64,000 bases of DNA from Bombardia bombarda (lineage: Eukaryota > Ascomycota > Sordariomycetes > Sordariales > Lasiosphaeriaceae): assembly GCA_030512295.1 (NCBI GenBank), contig JAULSR010000009.1, positions 930,001 to 994,000 of the forward strand, given 5' to 3'. This document shows, in pieces, positions 11,895 through 21,149 of this stretch (its first letter is position 1; each line of letters begins with the position of its first letter). The notes under the pieces were generated by a model, which did no database searches, was not told the origin of the DNA, and saw nothing but the letters and a program-made list of their open reading frames with translations. Made by a program: the position numbers and the translations under genes.

Positions 11895-12099
11895 TGTCAC
11901 AGGGCTAGTGCCACTGACACGGCCTTGGCCACAGCCAAGGCTCCCCACCTCCCCGGCAGTGGGGCCAGGCCCCACAAGGGCGCTTTCTGCTATATATGAG
12001 CCCTCCTGAGGGCTTTCCTGTATTCATTCCTTTTCTCTTCATATAAACCATAGTTGACTCTCCCTCCAGTCACGGTTCGGACCTGACTGGCCCGTCACA
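11895..12099 (+). mobile_element. Solo LTR, 205 bp, with 5-bp target duplication
   Basis: The element starts TGTCACAGGG and ends CCCGTCACA, with TG...CA ends, and is flanked on both sides by CACAT (11890-11894 and 12100-12104). Inside are a TATA-like TATATATGAG near 11992 and two short perfect hairpins, GCCTTGGC-CACA-GCCAAGGC and GTGGGGC-CAG-GCCCCAC. No internal retrotransposon coding sequence is attached, so this is a solo LTR left by LTR-LTR recombination. Strand is given by the TATA box. The superfamily cannot be told from the LTR alone. Confidence 0.85.
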
Positions 12100-12370
12100 C
12101 ACATCCTAGAATTCGATGATGGTTTCCAGTTCGTCATTCGAGTCCTGGCAACAGTCTGGAGAACTGGTATCACTGCGACAGCCGCGGCGGCCACCATGGA
12201 ATCTTAGGTTGCCACAATGTGTCTCGTCGCATTCATGACTTTCAGCGCCGCGCTTTGATGAGGAAGCTCAATATATTGATTATGCATGGGACTTCTTGCC
12301 TAAGTACTCAACAAGTCTTGGATGCCATATGCTAACGTACGAAGTACAAGCAAAAAAAAAAATTCTCTAT

Positions 12371-13621
12371 CTAATGGAGAAAGTCCTCCGCGTACTCCTC
12401 ATACTCCCGTATGAACTCCACGGCATCAAACTTGTTGTTGATTCTCTTCTCATCCATGATCACCTCAGCAGCGGCAATATACCCGTCCCTGAAAGACTCA
12501 AAAACATCCCGGCTTCTCTGAAAGTGCGGGATGAAAAGCTGGTTGTCGCCCGTGACCATTGCCCCTTTAAATGCTTGGTAGACATCGTCCTTCTCATCCT
12601 CCTCCAAGTCCACCGCGTCACACTGGCCGAAGTCAAGGAGATAAAAACCAACGGCTCGGTGCTGAAAGTCAAGTGCTCCTCCCTGGCTCTCATCTTTCAG
12701 AGCTGATGTCCCCAGGACAAACTCCACATCATCACCATTCACACCTGCTCCCCAGTGCATGATGGCAAAGGCTTCACCCATGGCAGTCGCAAGTCCTTTC
12801 ACATCCAACTCCAGCTTAAGCATTGCATCCAGGTAGAGAGGGATGTTCCTGAGAGAAAATCCTCGACTGGAAGAGATCGGCCCAGTCTTTCTACCGAGAT
12901 ATGTTCGTGCGAGGCAATGCTTGTTCGCGGTTTCGTTCAGGATTTCGTCAACCGAGTTAGCATCGAGGGGTACCCCATTATTAGGGTAAAACTGGACAAT
13001 CAAGGAGCGCCTAATAATCTTGGGAAGCGGCAAGATACGCTCCATCTGGACCATGGTACCTGGTTGACGATATTCGGTAGGGAACTTGCTGAGGTTCTCG
13101 TCCCAGAATGTGTCGGTATCGAGAATAATGCGGAAGAGCTGAGGGACCTTTACCTCGCTCCCGATAACGACATCATACTTGGCAAATGCATTGTAGACCG
13201 ATCGATGAAGAGACGCTTCGTGAAGAAGATTTGTCCGCAAAGTTGCGTTATTGCTCTGCTCCTTCTTCATGGCCAATGACTTTCCAACCTTGAACAGAGA
13301 AAATCGTTAGTGCTTCATTTCTGAGGGATGCGATGGTCATCTGTACCTGTTCGAATACGGCGCCTTGTAAACCCTTTCCGATCTCGATGATTTCTTGAAG
13401 ATCCGGGCGACCAATCGCTCTCTGAGATCTCAGGGCGAACGAAGATGGGGTTGAGACGACGGATCTCACGGCGAGTGACCGCTTAATGACGGTTGTAGGG
13501 GGAGCGACGCAAGATCAGTAGCCTGAAGGTACCGCCATGCAAGATCCACATGCTGTCTGGTCTCTGACCCGACAGAGTAAGCTGTCTCGTCGGTGGCGTT
13601 GAGTTCTCTGCGAGACGCCAT
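12371..13621 (-). CDS. DUF3669 domain protein, apparent -1 frameshift
   Basis: Exon 1 13621-13347, a 58-nt intron (GTACAG...TTCAAG), exon 2 13288-12371. The frame from ATG 13621 (MASRRELNATDETAYSV) runs into a stop, while the frame that splices correctly starts upstream of VRSVVSTPSSFALRSQRA. One extra C in the run of five at 13498-13502 makes the whole gene open (397 residues), so either a base is missing from the sequence or the allele is broken. The C-terminal half (GFYLLDFGQCDAVDL; AFKGAMVTGDNQLFIPHF) is typical of DUF3669, a fungal family of unknown function with a hint of a kinase-like fold (DFGQC). It lies inside the interval that splits the ABC relic. Confidence 0.7.
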
Positions 13622-14089
13622 GGTGAGAACTGGAAAGTCGGGAAAGTTCTCGGTATTTCGTAAAGGAGGGGAGAAAAAAAGGAGAAGTCTGGTTACAAAT
13701 AAATACAGGTAAAATTTTAAGCTTTAGGCAACCTCCAATAGCTGCTGGATAGGGTTTAGAGCTATATCAAAGTTGCCCCCCCAGGAGAAACAACTGTGGG
13801 GACCAAAATTATGCTTTTCTCGCGAGAGCCAAGAAAGTTCGCGCCCAGCGTCATTTTGGCGCTCGTGCCGCGCCGTTGGAGCTTAGGCCAGGGTTTTCTA
13901 CCAGCGCAGCCAGGATCCCTCCTTTCCTCTCCTTCTTCTTTAGCTTAGAATTCCATCAGCCTCAATCTTTTTTCCTACCATCGCCGTGACACTACTCAGG
14001 CAAAATCTAAGCTCATCTAAAGATCGTACAATAGGTACAGATTCTGTTAGTCAGCACCTAGAAGCGTGAAACTAACCGCAGAATGGCGC
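13622..14089. other. Upstream region of the DUF3669 gene
   Basis: No gene. It should hold the DUF3669 promoter. The right junction back to ABC transporter sequence lies near 14090-14125. Confidence 0.4.
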
Positions 14090-14419
14090 TCGGTTGCTCC
14101 GTGTTCCAAATCTGGGCCCTAGGATTACTGCTGCTTGACGAGGCGACGTCCAGTCTGGATACTAAATCTGGATACTGAATCTGAACGGGTGGTTCAGGCG
14201 GCGCTGGATGCTGCGGCAAAGGGGGAGGAGGGGAGTCGGGAGAGAAGACGGACGACGGTCGCGGTTGCGCATCGGCTGTCGACTATCAAGGGGGCGGATA
14301 GAATATTCGTGTTTTCGCGCGGGCATATTGCGGAGGCGGGGACGCATGAGGAGCTGTTGGAGAGGAGGGGGATGTATTATGAGATGTGTCTTGGGCAGTC
14401 GCTGGATCGGGCCGCTTGA
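14090..14419 (+). pseudogene. ABC-B multidrug transporter, 3' end
   Basis: This is the end of NBD2: Walker B LLLLDEATSSLDT, H-loop VAVAHRLSTIKGADRIFVF, then AEAGTHEELLERRGMYYEMCL and stop. Between DEATSSLDT and ESERVVQ the 13-bp word TCTGGATACTAAA is followed at once by TCTGGATACTGAA, and this tandem duplication breaks the frame. The signature motif, Walker A and TMD2 are absent. With the 8837-10155 part this fits one gene that lost its middle and gained about 3.9 kb of other DNA. Confidence 0.85.
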
Positions 14420-14779
14420 GGGTAGAGGGCATGTACTTGGATGTTTCTTGGTTGTTTTCTACTCTTCGGATAGTCCACTCCTCATCAGGGGTGATATAGA
14501 CGGTGCATATTGTTTTTTTTCTTTCCTGTACAAACAGAGCCGCTGGCTGACCTTGAGCTACGTTTTATTCAGAGACGCTACATTACATATAGTAGAAGCT
14601 TAAGAAGCAGACCGCTTAGAAGTAACAATCGTGCAACCGCTCTGCTCCCACGTCGACAGACCTTACTTTCTGCTGTGGAAGCGATTGAATATCCAAAAAT
14701 TAGAGGGGAGTTGGTACACAAAGCCAACTTGCAGAATAACAAAAGGAAAAGAGGAAAATTGGTGCTCTTTGCAACTCTT
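14420..14779. other. Spacer between ABC relic and kinase-like gene
   Basis: No gene recognised. The two genes converge here. Confidence 0.4.
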
Positions 14780-17604
14780 TCAACGCATTTTCCTGACCAA
14801 GAACACCCCCTTGGCCCTCCGAATATCCTCTGGAAATCCTAGACTTTGTGCATCTGCTGTCACTTTCTTGACGTCCGTCTCTTGCTCCCTTGCTCGCTTG
14901 TTTGGCACCAACTGCCCCAACTGCCCCAACGGCAAGCGCGGCTTGGGTAGTAGCAAGGCCCGTTCAAAGTCAATCATCATGACCCCGTCAGTCTCAGAAT
15001 TGAACAACATGTTCAGGACACGTACATCCTTGTGGACCACGCCCTCTTGGTGCATTGCTTGCAACGACCGCAACGCCTTCTCCTCGAGCAGCCTCCTCTC
15101 GCCATCAACAGTTTCTGGATCAATAGACTGCCCTCCCCACGACAGGAACATCATGTACACCACGTACACCCGGTGATCATAATAGTAAATCTTGTTCATC
15201 GATCTGAGGTCGATAGCACCCAAGAACACAGGTACGTGGACTCCTTGGATCGGCCCGAGGCGCTCGTACACTGCAGCCTCGTGCTGGAGAGCGGGGATGA
15301 ACGCCTTCACCGTGCCCTTACTAACGAATGTATAACCATACATAAGCATAGTTACCTCGAAGAGCACCCCGCGTGCACCACCCATTTGCAACGATATGAT
15401 CCCGTCATCTAATGATTGTTTCAGCTGCTTCCAGAGAAGTTGAAGCCATTCAGCGTGATTGACTGGATGGCGGGTTCGGGCACGGGTGCGGTTGCGGTCG
15501 CCGTCATGGCCGTCCTGTTTGCGGTGAAGCGCCACGTTGGGGCATTCTGGATCAAGAAAACCTCCCCTGACGAGTCCCAGAAGGCATTTCTGCGTGCAGT
15601 ACTTCCGGTTTTGTTGTTTGCCGCCTCCGCTTGGCTGTTGGGCCGAATTCCCCCCCTGATTGCGTCTAGCCCCCTGCCCTCCACCACGTGCTCGCCGTTC
15701 CGCCGGGCTGGGAGTATCCGGCGGACTAAGCGCCAACTCGTCTTCAGAATCATCTGATGGATCCTTTCTTGATCTCGCTTCCTTTTCGGCTTGATCCATT
15801 CTGGCAAGTCGGCTTTTGGTTAGGCGCATGGGGTACGGTGATCGGTCAACGCCCTCGTAAGTGGTAGGTCTGTAGGCGGGCGAGTTATTTGGTGGCTTTC
15901 TTTCTTCCACTGGAATTGACTCATGTGCTCTTTCAAAGTCTACTGCCCACTTGCTCAAGTGAAGAGTAGCCTGGTCACGCTCCTCCTGTCCGTGTATCTG
16001 CCGTTCTCCTGGGGGACCGAGAGCCATGAGGCTGAAAGCTAGATTCTGACCTACGGCCGTACAGACGTGGAAGTGATTTGGATGGGCCAACGCCTCGGGG
16101 CCGGGTTCTGCCAGGTGGTAATATAACGTTTCCGGTTCCTTCCAATCGACCCGGAGAAACACAATCGCTTCGCCAGTGGTTAGAAGACCATACTCAAGGC
16201 CTCCCTCTATCATGTAATGATAGGTCTGCGTGATGGCGGACGCTGTTAGCCTATCTGCGTGATATTGGAAAAGCGCATCCGGGTCCACAGAAGTGGGAAT
16301 AGTTTCTCGATTAACGACGTCCCTAAGAATGTTCATAGCCCGCAGACCAAGACGAAGATGCGGAGCGGTCAGCTTATGGGGGGCTTATACTCAGAAACGT
16401 AGATCATAGTGCGCGTCGTCAGAAGTGGATCGTTGGATCGATAGACACAGATCTGATCGGGTCGCAGCTGGTTGAGGTCTCGTGTGCGGGCTGGCGTTTG
16501 TGGTGGTGCCGGAGGATTCTCTTGGGCAATAACTTCTTCAGCGCCGTCGCTAATAGCATGGGAGTGATTCTCGAAGATGACGCCATTCCCCAAGTCGAAT
16601 GCATCGCTGACCTCCTCCACCTGCTTGAGCTGATCTATTATCGCTCTGACTGGATACTCCACACAGTTGTGGAGGAAATGCTCGAGTGTCTTCTCGTCTG
16701 CTATCGATTGCTGAGAGACCCGGTTCCCCAAGCCGGCTAGGAAACTTCGGCTTTCGAAGGCGCGGTGCTGAGCGGGGAACATGGCGAATAGAATACCAAA
16801 GATGGACTTTTGTTGTTCTAGAAAGTCCGACCATGGCTTGAGATGTGTCGGACACCACTTGTCACGCGGACTGGTGATACCGCCCTTCGAGGTCAGTCTT
16901 TTGTCTGTTTCGACAGCAAATTTGGAGAAGACGAGGTCATGGCAAGCAGCGATGAATTCAGGGAGTGTTGTAAGCTGGGTTTGTTCCTTTGCTTCGTCGG
17001 CGCGTTGTCGCTCCTTGTCGGCGCGTTGTCGCTCCTCATCGACGAGTTGTCGCTGCTCGTTGGTGTGTTGTCGCTCCTCGTCGGCGCGTTGTCGCTCCTT
17101 GTCGGCGCGTTGTCGCTCCTCATCGACGAGTTGTCGCTGCTCGTTGGTGTGTTGTCGCTCCTCGTCGGCGCGTTGTCGCTCCTTGTCGGCGCGTTGTCGC
17201 TCCTCGTCGACGAGTTGTCGCTGCTCGTCGATGCGTTGTTCAGCCTGTCGTAAGAGGGATTCAAATTCCTCTATAGTCCTCGGCTGCGCCATCGGATTAT
17301 CACGCTGACTGGTGATACCGCCCTTCGAAGTCAGGCTTTTGTCTATTTCGACAACAAATTTGGAAAAGACGAGTTGATGGCAAGCGGCGATGTATTCAAG
17401 GAGTGTTGTGGGCCGGGATTGATCCTCTGCTTCCTGTCGGCTTTTCTCTGCTTCCTGTCGGCTTTTCTCTGCTTCCTGTCGGCTTTTCTCTGCTTCCTGT
17501 CGCCTTTTCTCTGCTTCCTGTCGATCTTTTTTTGCTTCGTCGAAGCGTTGCTTGGCCTGTCGTATGAGGGATTCAAATTCTTCTACAGTCCTCGGCTGCA
17601 CCAT
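14780..17604 (-). CDS. Coiled-coil kinase-like protein, apparent -1 frameshift
   Basis: Two long frames (17604-16369, 411 residues, and 16336-14780) fit one gene of about 941 residues. The first ends YVSEYKPPIS-stop, where the family has EYKxPHKL. One extra C in the run of six at 16378-16383 gives EYKPPHKLTAPH and joins both frames. N-terminal half: a block (PRTVEEFESLIRQAKQRFDE, Arg/Glu/Gln coiled coil, TTLLEYIAACHQLVFSKF) is followed by a second copy (PRTIEEFESLLRQAEQRIDE ... TTLPEFIAACHDLVFSKF). C-terminal half: a basic Ser/Gly-rich linker, a YCTQKCLLGL Cys motif, and a kinase-like lobe with VHKDVRVLNMLF and MMIDFERA, so HKD replaces HRD and DFE replaces DFG. Such proteins are abundant in some Pezizomycotina; no function is established to my knowledge. 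Activity as a kinase is doubtful. Confidence 0.75.
16984..17244 (-). repeat. 84-bp coding minisatellite (four heptads per unit)
   Basis: About three copies of an 84-bp unit, itself made of four 21-bp parts, encode EQRQLVD, EERQRAD, KERQRAD and EERQHTN. All units preserve the heptad register, so copy changes lengthen the coiled coil without breaking it. Confidence 0.85.
17425..17535 (-). repeat. 21-bp coding minisatellite (RQEAEKS)
   Basis: Five or so copies of a 21-bp unit encode RQEAEKS/RQEAEKR heptads in the first coiled coil of the kinase-like gene. Confidence 0.85.
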
Positions 17605-17689
17605 CAGATTGCGTAGAGGATCTTGTGCGTGTTCGAGTATGTTTTTGCGTGGAGTGTTATTGTGTGAAGAATGTTGTTGCGTAGAATGT
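17605..17689. other. 5' flank of kinase-like gene
   Basis: Only about 40-85 bp separate the start codon from repetitive DNA, so any core promoter must lie in or beyond the repeats. Confidence 0.4.
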
Positions 17690-18415
17690 TGATGCGTGGA
17701 GTGTTATTGTGTGAAGAATGTTGTTGCGTGGAATGTTGATGCGTAGAGTGTTATTGTGTGAAAGATGTTGTTGCGTGAAGGATGTTGTTGCGTGAAGGAT
17801 GTTGTTGCGTGGAGGATGTTGTTGCGTGGAGGATGTTGTTGCGTGGAGGATGTTGTTGCGTGAAAGACGTTGTTGAGTGAAGGATATTGTTGCGTGGAGG
17901 ATGTTATTGCGTGGAGGATGTTGTTGCGTGGAGGATGTTGTTGCGTGAAGGATGTTGTTGCGTGGAGGATGTTGTTGCGTGGAGGATGTTGTTGCGTGGA
18001 GGATGTTGTTGCGTGAAAGACGTTGTTAAGTGAAGGATATTGTTGCGTGGAGGATGTTGTTGCGTGGAGGATGTTGTTGCGTGGAGGATGTTGTTGCGTG
18101 AAGGATGTTGTTGCGTGGAGGATGTTGTTGCGTGGAGGATGTTGTTGCGTGAAGGATGTTGTTGCGTGGAGGATGTTGTTGCGTGGAGGATGTTGTTGCG
18201 TGAAGGATGTTGTTGCGTGGAGGATGTTGTTGCGTGGAGGATGTTGTTGCGTGAAGGATGTTGTTGCGTGGAGGATGTTGTTGCGTGGAGGATGTTGTTG
18301 CGTGAAGGATGTTGTTGCGTGGAGGATGTTGTTGCGTGGAGGATGTTGTTGCGTGGAGGATGTTGTTGCGTGGAGGATGTTGTTGCGTGGAGGATGTTGT
18401 GCGTATTCGAGTGTG
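17690..18415. repeat. 17-bp minisatellite array
   Basis: Head-to-tail copies of GGATGTTGTTGCGTGGA or the TGA variant (GGATGTTGTTGCGTGAA), roughly 35-40 copies, with a more degenerate start containing GTGTTATTGTGTGAAGAATG words. Since 17 is not a multiple of three, long ORFs across it (18023-18517) repeat every 17 residues and are artefacts. The plus strand is rich in G and T and has C almost only in GCGT. Confidence 0.9.
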
Positions 18416-18584
18416 TTTTTGCGTGGAATGTTGATGCGTGGAGTGTTATTGTGTGAAAGATGTTGCGTGAAGGATATTGTTGCGTGGAAAGTTGATGCGT
18501 GGAGTGTTATTATATGAAGAATGTTGTTGCGTAAAGGATGTTGTATGAAGGATGTTATTTGCGGGAGGTCGTTGCGGGGATATG

Positions 18585-19270
18585 GCGTGGAGAATGTGGC
18601 GTGGAGAATGTAGCGTGGAGAATGTTGTTGCTTTTGCGTGAAGGATGTTGTTGCGTGGAAAGTTGATGCGTGGAATGTTGAAGAATATTGTTGCGTGGAA
18701 TGTTGTATGAAGGATGTTGTTTGCGGGAGGTCGTTGCGGGGATGTGGCGTGGAGAATATGGCGTGGAGAATGTGGCGTGGAGAATGTGGCGTGGAGAATG
18801 TGGCGTGGAGAATGTGGCGTGGAGAATGTGGCGTGGAGAATGTGGCGTGGAGAATGTTGTTGCTTTTGCGTGAAGGATGTTATTGCGTGGAGGATGTTGT
18901 TGCGTAAAGGATGTTGTGTGAAAGATGTTGTTTGCGGGAGATCGTTGCGGGGATATGGCGTAAAGAATGTGGCGTGGAGAATGTGGCGTGGGGAATGTGG
19001 CGTGGGGAATGTAGCGTGGAGAATATGGCGTGGAGAATGTGGCGTGGAGAATGTTGCGTGGAGAATATGGCGTGGAGAATGTGGCGTGGAGAATGTTGCG
19101 TGGAGAATATGGCGTGGAGAATGTGGCGTGGAGAATATGGCGTGGAGAATATGGCGTAGAGAATATAGCGTGGAGAATGTGGCGTGGAGAATGTGGCGTG
19201 GAGAATATAGCGTAGAGAATGTGATATGGAGAATGTTGCGTGGAGAATGTGGCGTGGAGAATGTTGTTGT
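18585..19270. repeat. 14-bp minisatellite array
   Basis: Copies of GTGGCGTGGAGAAT with ATGGCGTGGAGAAT and TTGCGTGGAGAAT variants, in two runs separated by 17-bp-type monomers and a TTTGCGGGAGGTCGTTGCGGGG spacer-like word, which itself recurs near 18558, 18720, 18930 and 19340. The 14-mer looks like the 17-mer with three bases deleted. Confidence 0.9.
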
Positions 19271-20458
19271 TTTTGCGTGAAGGATACTGTTGCGTGGAGG
19301 ATGTTGTTACTTAGAGGATGTTGTGTTGAAGGATGTTGTTTGCGGGAGGTCGTTGCGGGGATGTGGCGTGGAGAATGTGGCGTAGGCGGAGCTTTCAGCG
19401 GGGAGTTTCCTCCTGGCTGATGATGATGATGATATTTTTTTTGTCTAAGTTCTATCTCGAGGTAATGAGACGTTGCCCGCGTTATATAGGCAAAGTGTAA
19501 ACCTGGACCCACCTGGCCCTATGGTTACACAGGGTGGGCCACTCCCCCACAAGGGATCCAGGTTCATTTTCCTACCTGCACACAGCCGCCCTGGATAGCT
19601 TTGCCCTGGATCCTTCCAGGGACATCAATCCATCACGGCATATCGCTCTCCAGTGCCATACAAAGCATTGGTACAAAGAGACTGGAAAAAGAGCACAGCA
19701 GTGCTTAGGGCAATGCCGGCTCGGAAAACCATTTATGGTGACAAGCTGGTTTCTAACAAGAATTACTTCAACTAGAGACGTAGTGGCTAGGATGAAGGGC
19801 ATAGGCGACCACGGGGACCCTTGGGGGAGTCCGTCGTCGCTGTAAAAAGTCCTATCGGACCTCCTAAACTTGAACCGCCTGCCGCTAACAAAGCTGCCGG
19901 CTGGTCTCACCGTGAGCGGATCCCACCCCTGACCACCGAGGACCGCCTGGAGCATATCCAGTCAGGTGGAGGGATAGGCCGAGTTAATATTAAAAGTCGA
20001 AAGAAGAGCGTGCTAGCTAAGCCGAGCAGCACCCTCCGCGTCGTAAACTATAGCTTGGACCAGGTCCGTCGCAGACTTGGAGGGGATGGCCCCCGTACAG
20101 CCGTCAGCGCTGGGACCGCCCCGACAGCTGCGCCTGGACCTCCCTAACCACCTCTGGCGGGAAGCGCGTCCTCGCTAATCAGCTTCCACGCCGCGTTAGC
20201 CCGCTTCTCCTCCATGCCTTCCACCCCCGAAAGCGAGGATTTGTAGTGCAGCTCCTGCCTTGGCACCACGCCGGTCCTGAGGTACTCATTTATATATATT
20301 CGAGGTGTTGATGACATTGGTCAGAGGTGTGTAGCGGTATATAACATAGCAGTCAATATATACCCAGGTCGCTACTGAACAGATCCACTCAGATTTACCG
20401 CTTCTAGCATGCGTAGAGAATTTAAGAATATATGTCGGGGTATCAAAAGCAAAAGTGC
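19271..20458. other. Repeat flank and unassigned DNA
   Basis: The repeats fade out by about 19400. Further on is an imperfect inverted repeat, AACCTGGACCC near 19500 against GGATCCAGGTT near 19555, and unassigned sequence. A possible reverse transcriptase fragment is listed separately. Confidence 0.4.
19572..19955 (-). mobile_element. Possible reverse transcriptase fragment (weak)
   Basis: A 127-residue frame contains FKFRRSDRTFYSDDGLPQGSPWSPMPF split here as GLPQGSPWSPMPF, close to the GxPQGSPLSPxLF motif of non-LTR reverse transcriptases. No YADD box or other RT motif follows, so this is at best a small LINE relic and could be chance. Confidence 0.25.
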
Positions 20459-20468
20459 AAAAAAATAC

Positions 20469-20473
20469 AAAAA
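20469..20473 (-). terminator. Pol III T-run terminator of tRNA-Tyr
   Basis: Five T on the minus strand, three bases past the discriminator, backed up by a seven-T run at 20465-20459. Confidence 0.75.
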
Positions 20474-20476
20474 GAG

Positions 20477-20564
20477 TCTCCTCGACCGGAATCGAGCCGG
20501 TGACCTTTCGGTTATGATTTAACCAATTACAGCCGAACGTGATAGCCAACTACACCACAAGGAG
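20477..20564 (-). tRNA. tRNA-Tyr (GTA), intron-containing
   Basis: The minus strand folds as a cloverleaf. Acceptor stem CTCCTTG with CGAGGAG gives seven pairs and starts with C1-G72, the eukaryotic tRNA-Tyr identity pair; the discriminator is A. Box A TGGTGTAGTTGG is present, the anticodon stem is TTCGG/CCGAA, and the loop starts CTGTAA, giving anticodon GTA followed by a 14-nt intron at the canonical place after position 37. The T arm is ACCGG-CTCGATT-CCGGT, with C instead of T at position 54, the one odd base. Introns in tRNA-Tyr genes are universal in eukaryotes as far as I know, which supports the call. Confidence 0.88.
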
Positions 20565-21149
20565 TTATGATTTTTTGAAAGACTACGCTAGCACTGGCCC
20601 CTTATTTCGCGGGCTCGACCCCCATTTCCCCACCATCTGCCTCCCTGTTCCGTTCTCCAACTTCCCCCACCCCTTTTATCTTCTGACAACGCAGCTGTTA
20701 GTAGTGACACGATGTACACTAAGCCGTTGCTCAGCACATAAAGTATTGTCTTAACATAAAAAAAATAAAAATAAAAAAAATTAGTTCACTCCCCTTATAA
20801 TATGATGCAAATGGACAAGCTGTTTTATAACTTCATCGAATTACTACCACCAAATCCTAGTTATCAACAAAGACCAAGCCCTCAACCTCTTCACGAACCA
20901 GTCTCCTCCCATCCCGTCCTTTAAGCCAGCTCAACAAGGTACTCCATGCACCCAGCTGACCATTTCCCGACAAAAAAGCCACCTGTAGCTTGGTACTACC
21001 AACTGCTCTGTCAAGTGCATCAACAAAGCCGACAATAAACAAGCACATCCTTAACCATAGCCGTAACTGTATCCTACTAGCAGGCCCAAGCTCTAACAAA
21101 TTCCAAAGAAAAGCAAAACCCCTATATCAACCCACAAAGAGCTACCCAT
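20565..21149. other. Intergenic spacer
   Basis: A/T-rich segment with an A-rich run near 20757-20790. It holds the tRNA upstream flank and the MFS gene 3' flank. No gene seen. Confidence 0.4.

Noticed and set aside
18023..18517. 165-residue ORF with Cys-rich repeats on the plus strand
   Set aside because: It repeats every 17 residues because the DNA unit is 17 bp; the same holds for the 14-residue repeats at 18714-19280. Artefacts of the minisatellites.
17430..19400. CRISPR-like array
   Set aside because: Units are contiguous without unique spacers and the organism is a fungus.
18880..19512. 210-residue minus-strand ORF, His/Pro/Ser-rich
   Set aside because: Reverse strand of the same minisatellite.
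19821..20147. Plus-strand ORF of 108 residues
   Set aside because: No family and no splice support; overlaps unassigned DNA.
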